From IMG/VR virus record IMGVR_UViG_3300027747_002272, positions 1 to 26,272 of that record: a stretch of DNA of 26,272 nt; one strand, given 5' to 3'. The translations under genes were made by a program, and so were the position numbers. Below are positions 23,887 through 26,272 of this stretch, one piece after another (position 1 is the stretch's first letter; the number at the start of each line of letters is the position of its first letter). Under the pieces are notes generated by a model, which made no database searches, was not told the origin of the DNA, and worked only from the letters and a program-made list of their open reading frames with translations. Source of the DNA: a virus.

Positions 23887-25558
23887 GCTAAATAAAGAAT
23901 CCTACCGTGACAACCCCCTACTGAAACGGGTAGGTGTACAAGTTAAATTTACCGAAGAACAGGTAGAAGAATACATCAAGTGTTCTAAAGACCCAATCTA
24001 CTTTGCAAAATACATTAAGATTATTACACTAGATGATGGTGTTGTACCATTTAAGATGTATGACTTCCAAGAGGAGATGATTAAGACGTTTTACAATAAT
24101 CGTTTTACAATTATGAAATGTCCTCGTCAGGTTGGTAAAACTACCACAACCGTGGCGTTTCTTCTTTGGACTATTCTATTTCAAGATTCACAATCTATTG
24201 CCGTTCTTGCCAACCGTGGTGAGACTGCACGTGGTATTCTAGGTAAACTCCAGTTGGCTTATGAGAATCTTCCAATGTGGTTACAACAAGGTGTCGTTGA
24301 ATGGAACAAAGGTCGTGTAGAACTGGAGAATGGTTCTGTTATTATTGCTTCTTCTACATCAGGTTCAGCAGCTCGTTCTGGTTCATTTAACATTGTGTTC
24401 TTAGATGAGTTCGCTTTCGTTCCATCTAATATCGCTACAGAATTCTTTACCTCAGTTTATCCTGTGATTACTGCTGGTACTAAAACGAAGATTATTATTG
24501 TGTCTACACCTAATGGTATGAATCTTTTCTATAAGATTTGGACAGATGCAGTAAATAAAAACAACAACTATACACCATTTGAAGTTCATTGGTCTATGGT
24601 TCCAGGTCGTGATGAGGCATGGAAAGAAGAAACAATTCGTAACACCTCAGAATACCAGTTTAGACAAGAGTTTGAAACCGAGTTCTTAGGTTCTTCCAAC
24701 ACCTTGATTTCTGGTAAGAAACTACAAGAGTTGGTATATCTGAATCCATTATCAGAACATGATATGTTGAAGATATACGAATACCCTATCAAAGGTGATG
24801 ATGAAACGACCAAGGACCACTTATACGCCATCTGGGTTGACGTTTCAGAAGGTCGTAACTTAGACTGTTCAGCATTCTCAGTTATAGATATTTCTACCAC
24901 TCCATATAAGCAAGTGGCAACATATAAGAGTTCTTCTATATCACCAATGTTATTTCCAACATTAATATATAATGCGGCACGACAATACAACGATGCCTAT
25001 ATTCTTGTTGAGATTAATATGAATCCTACGGTGGCAGACATTATCCACCAAGACCTTGAGTATGAAAACCTGTTTAAGATATTTACAGGTAATAAGAAAC
25101 CACAACAACTATCATCTGGATTTGGTCGTGGTGTACAGATGGGTCTCAAAATGTCTGTTGCCGTTAAAAGAATTGGCTGTTCCAACCTAAAAACATTGGT
25201 TGAAAATAATAAATTAATTATTAATGACTTTGACACGATTTCAGAGCTAACAACTTTCGTGGCAGATAAGACCTCGTTCAAGGCAGATGACGGACATAAT
25301 GATGATATGGTGATGGGTCTTGTTATGTTTGCTTGGGCTACAGGTCAGAAGTATTTCAAAGACATTGTGAACCATGATATCCGTAAACAAATCCAGTTAG
25401 AAAATATGAATCAGGTAGATGAAGAACTTTTACCTGCTCCAATTATCGAAACTGGACTTGAACGTGATTTTGAAATTATTGATGGTGACATATGGGAGCC
25501 AGCTAACGGTTCAGACATTTATTCTGGACTAATTAGAGATGCTATGAGAAATCTCTAA
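23879..25558 (+). CDS. gp17: terminase large subunit gp17
   Basis: A 559-residue packaging ATPase-nuclease homologous to T4 gp17. N-terminal ATPase: Walker A CPRQVGKT (81-88), Walker B IVFLDE (172-177, catalytic Glu177), coupling motif STPNG (209-213). C-terminal RNase H-like nuclease: Asp321 in YAIWVDVSEG, Glu378 in ILVEIN, and the acidic cluster DDGHNDDMVM (470-479), corresponding to the D-E-D triad of the T4 enzyme. It translocates DNA into the prohead at the portal and cuts the concatemer. All catalytic residues appear intact and length is near the family norm. Start ATG overlaps gp16 by 8 bases. Arg codons are mostly CGT, unlike the adhesin genes. Confidence 0.95.
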   Translation: MAKLNKESYRDNPLLKRVGVQVKFTEEQVEEYIKCSKDPIYFAKYIKIITLDDGVVPFKMYDFQEEMIKTFYNNRFTIMKCPRQVGKTTTTVAFLLWTILFQDSQSIAVLANRGETARGILGKLQLAYENLPMWLQQGVVEWNKGRVELENGSVIIASSTSGSAARSGSFNIVFLDEFAFVPSNIATEFFTSVYPVITAGTKTKIIIVSTPNGMNLFYKIWTDAVNKNNNYTPFEVHWSMVPGRDEAWKEETIRNTSEYQFRQEFETEFLGSSNTLISGKKLQELVYLNPLSEHDMLKIYEYPIKGDDETTKDHLYAIWVDVSEGRNLDCSAFSVIDISTTPYKQVATYKSSSISPMLFPTLIYNAARQYNDAYILVEINMNPTVADIIHQDLEYENLFKIFTGNKKPQQLSSGFGRGVQMGLKMSVAVKRIGCSNLKTLVENNKLIINDFDTISELTTFVADKTSFKADDGHNDDMVMGLVMFAWATGQKYFKDIVNHDIRKQIQLENMNQVDEELLPAPIIETGLERDFEIIDGDIWEPANGSDIYSGLIRDAMRNL

Positions 25559-25569
25559 ATACGACCTAT

Positions 25570-25577
25570 CATAAATA
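25570..25577 (+). promoter_or_regulatory. T4-type late promoter CATAAATA upstream of gp18
   Basis: One mismatch from TATAAATA, in the 72-base gap after gp17 and 53 bases ahead of the gp18 ATG. The same octamer precedes gp13. It would give the abundant sheath protein its own transcript. Confidence 0.6.
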
Positions 25578-25616
25578 TCTTTATGGTATCTTAATTGCCA
25601 ATATAACATCATATTC

Positions 25617-25623
25617 AAGGAGA
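25617..25623 (+). promoter_or_regulatory. ribosome binding site AAGGAGA of gp18
   Basis: AAGGAGA lies 7 bases before the ATG at 25631. It is one of the best Shine-Dalgarno sequences in the window, as expected for a major structural protein. Confidence 0.75.
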
Positions 25624-25630
25624 TAATAAA

Positions 25631-26272
25631 ATGGCATTTCAAATCTCTCCAGGCGTAAATTATTCTGAGGTTGACTTAACAACAGTTGTTCCCTCAATTT
25701 TAACTACCGCTGGTGCAACTGCAGGACCTTTTATATGGGGTCCAGTAAACAAAAGAATTCTAGTCGATTCTGAAATCACTTTAACAAATACATTTGGTAA
25801 ACCAGATTCTAATTCGGCAGTGTCTTTCTTCACGGCTGCTTCTTTCTTAGCGTACGGTAACAATTTACAGGTTGTTAGAACAGCAAATAACACATCCTAT
25901 AACGCTGACGGTAATACAGCATCCGTATTACAAATACAAAACGAAGATTCTTTCCAAGCATCATATTTGTTTAGTAATAATGCTAACGTGGCTGGGCCAT
26001 TTATTGCTCGTTATCCAGGTGCTGTAGGTAACTCTTTAACTATTTCCATGGTTGATGCTAACACATATTCAAATACTTGGAATGTTAACTCAGTTGGTAT
26101 TGCTTCTTACGTGACTGGTGCTCCAGGAACTTCAGCTCAAGCTACTGCAGCTGGTTCAGCAAACGATGAAGTTCATATTGTTGTCATGGATACTGGTGGT
26201 TTATTTACCGGTACAAAAAACACAGTATTGGAAGTATTCCCATTCTTATCAAAAGGTTTTGATTCTAAAGAT
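25631..26272 (+). CDS. gp18: tail sheath protein gp18, 3' partial
   Basis: The first 214 residues of the contractile tail sheath protein; the frame is open at the right edge. MAFQISPGVNYSEVDLTTVV matches the conserved sheath N-terminus (SPG...E.D.T..V), followed by AGPFIWGPVNK, TLTNTFGKPD, AASFLAYGNNLQVVRTA and FIARYPGAVGNSLTISM, all positions shared with T4 gp18. The N-terminal arm forms part of the inter-subunit mesh in known sheaths. It directly follows gp17, preserving the T4 order 17-18, with its own late promoter and strong ribosome site. Confidence 0.9.
   Translation, partial: MAFQISPGVNYSEVDLTTVVPSILTTAGATAGPFIWGPVNKRILVDSEITLTNTFGKPDSNSAVSFFTAASFLAYGNNLQVVRTANNTSYNADGNTASVLQIQNEDSFQASYLFSNNANVAGPFIARYPGAVGNSLTISMVDANTYSNTWNVNSVGIASYVTGAPGTSAQATAAGSANDEVHIVVMDTGGLFTGTKNTVLEVFPFLSKGFDSKD

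Noticed and set aside
24586-25281. Minus-strand frames opposite gp17
   Set aside because: gp17 is a complete, conserved gene here; the antisense frames show no family pattern or ribosome site.
25549-25560. GAGAAATCTC palindrome at the end of gp17 as a terminator
   Set aside because: The stem is only four pairs and is not followed by a T tract.

Overview
The window is part of the genome of a T4-like myovirus (Caudoviricetes), AT-rich, with every supportable gene on the + strand. The right-hand third carries the T4 late gene order 13-14-15-16-17-18 (neck, tail completion, terminase, sheath). Each is recognised from its own motifs: Walker A/B and nuclease residues in gp17, the LPRMSFE core in gp15, QHPRA in gp16 and the WGP/TFG/YGN landmarks in gp18. 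The sequence style (MAKL..T.IYG.ANV starts, SGGVGVSGN repeats, VIEGTD/QN repeats, GSGY..P modules) resembles T4-like phages of aquatic bacteria such as cyanophages and pelagiphages rather than enteric T-even phages. The host cannot be named from this window.

Layout. Positions 1-14353 form a tail fibre/adhesin region: a 5'-truncated LamG-type protein, a small IYG-type structural protein, a 954-residue virion structural protein, a 128-residue protein, a second carbohydrate-binding/LamG protein, and a 2476-residue mosaic fibre ending in a peptidase S74 intramolecular chaperone. Positions 14353-18444 hold three consecutive RCC1-repeat proteins, each with seven repeats and so each a probable seven-bladed propeller. 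A small protein with the residues of an Fe(II)/2-oxoglutarate oxygenase fold lies between the second and third. Positions 18467-20124 encode a TPR plus family-9-like glycosyltransferase overlapping a YkgJ-type cysteine-cluster protein. Two small phage genes follow (20153-20667) and end at a strong UUCG-loop terminator.

From 20726 a late promoter (CATAAATA) leads into an almost gapless gp13-gp14-gp15-gp16-gp17 run. A second CATAAATA and a strong Shine-Dalgarno precede gp18, which runs off the right edge. No gene-free stretch exceeds 300 bases; the largest gap is the 72-base gp17-gp18 leader, and no tRNA or CRISPR array was seen.

Working model. The left part encodes surface adhesins and the right part the neck, sheath and DNA-packaging motor. 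The RCC1 trio, the oxygenase-like protein, the glycosyltransferase and the Cys-cluster protein sit where a variable host-recognition island would be expected. They are the most unusual part of the window, and their joint role is inference only.
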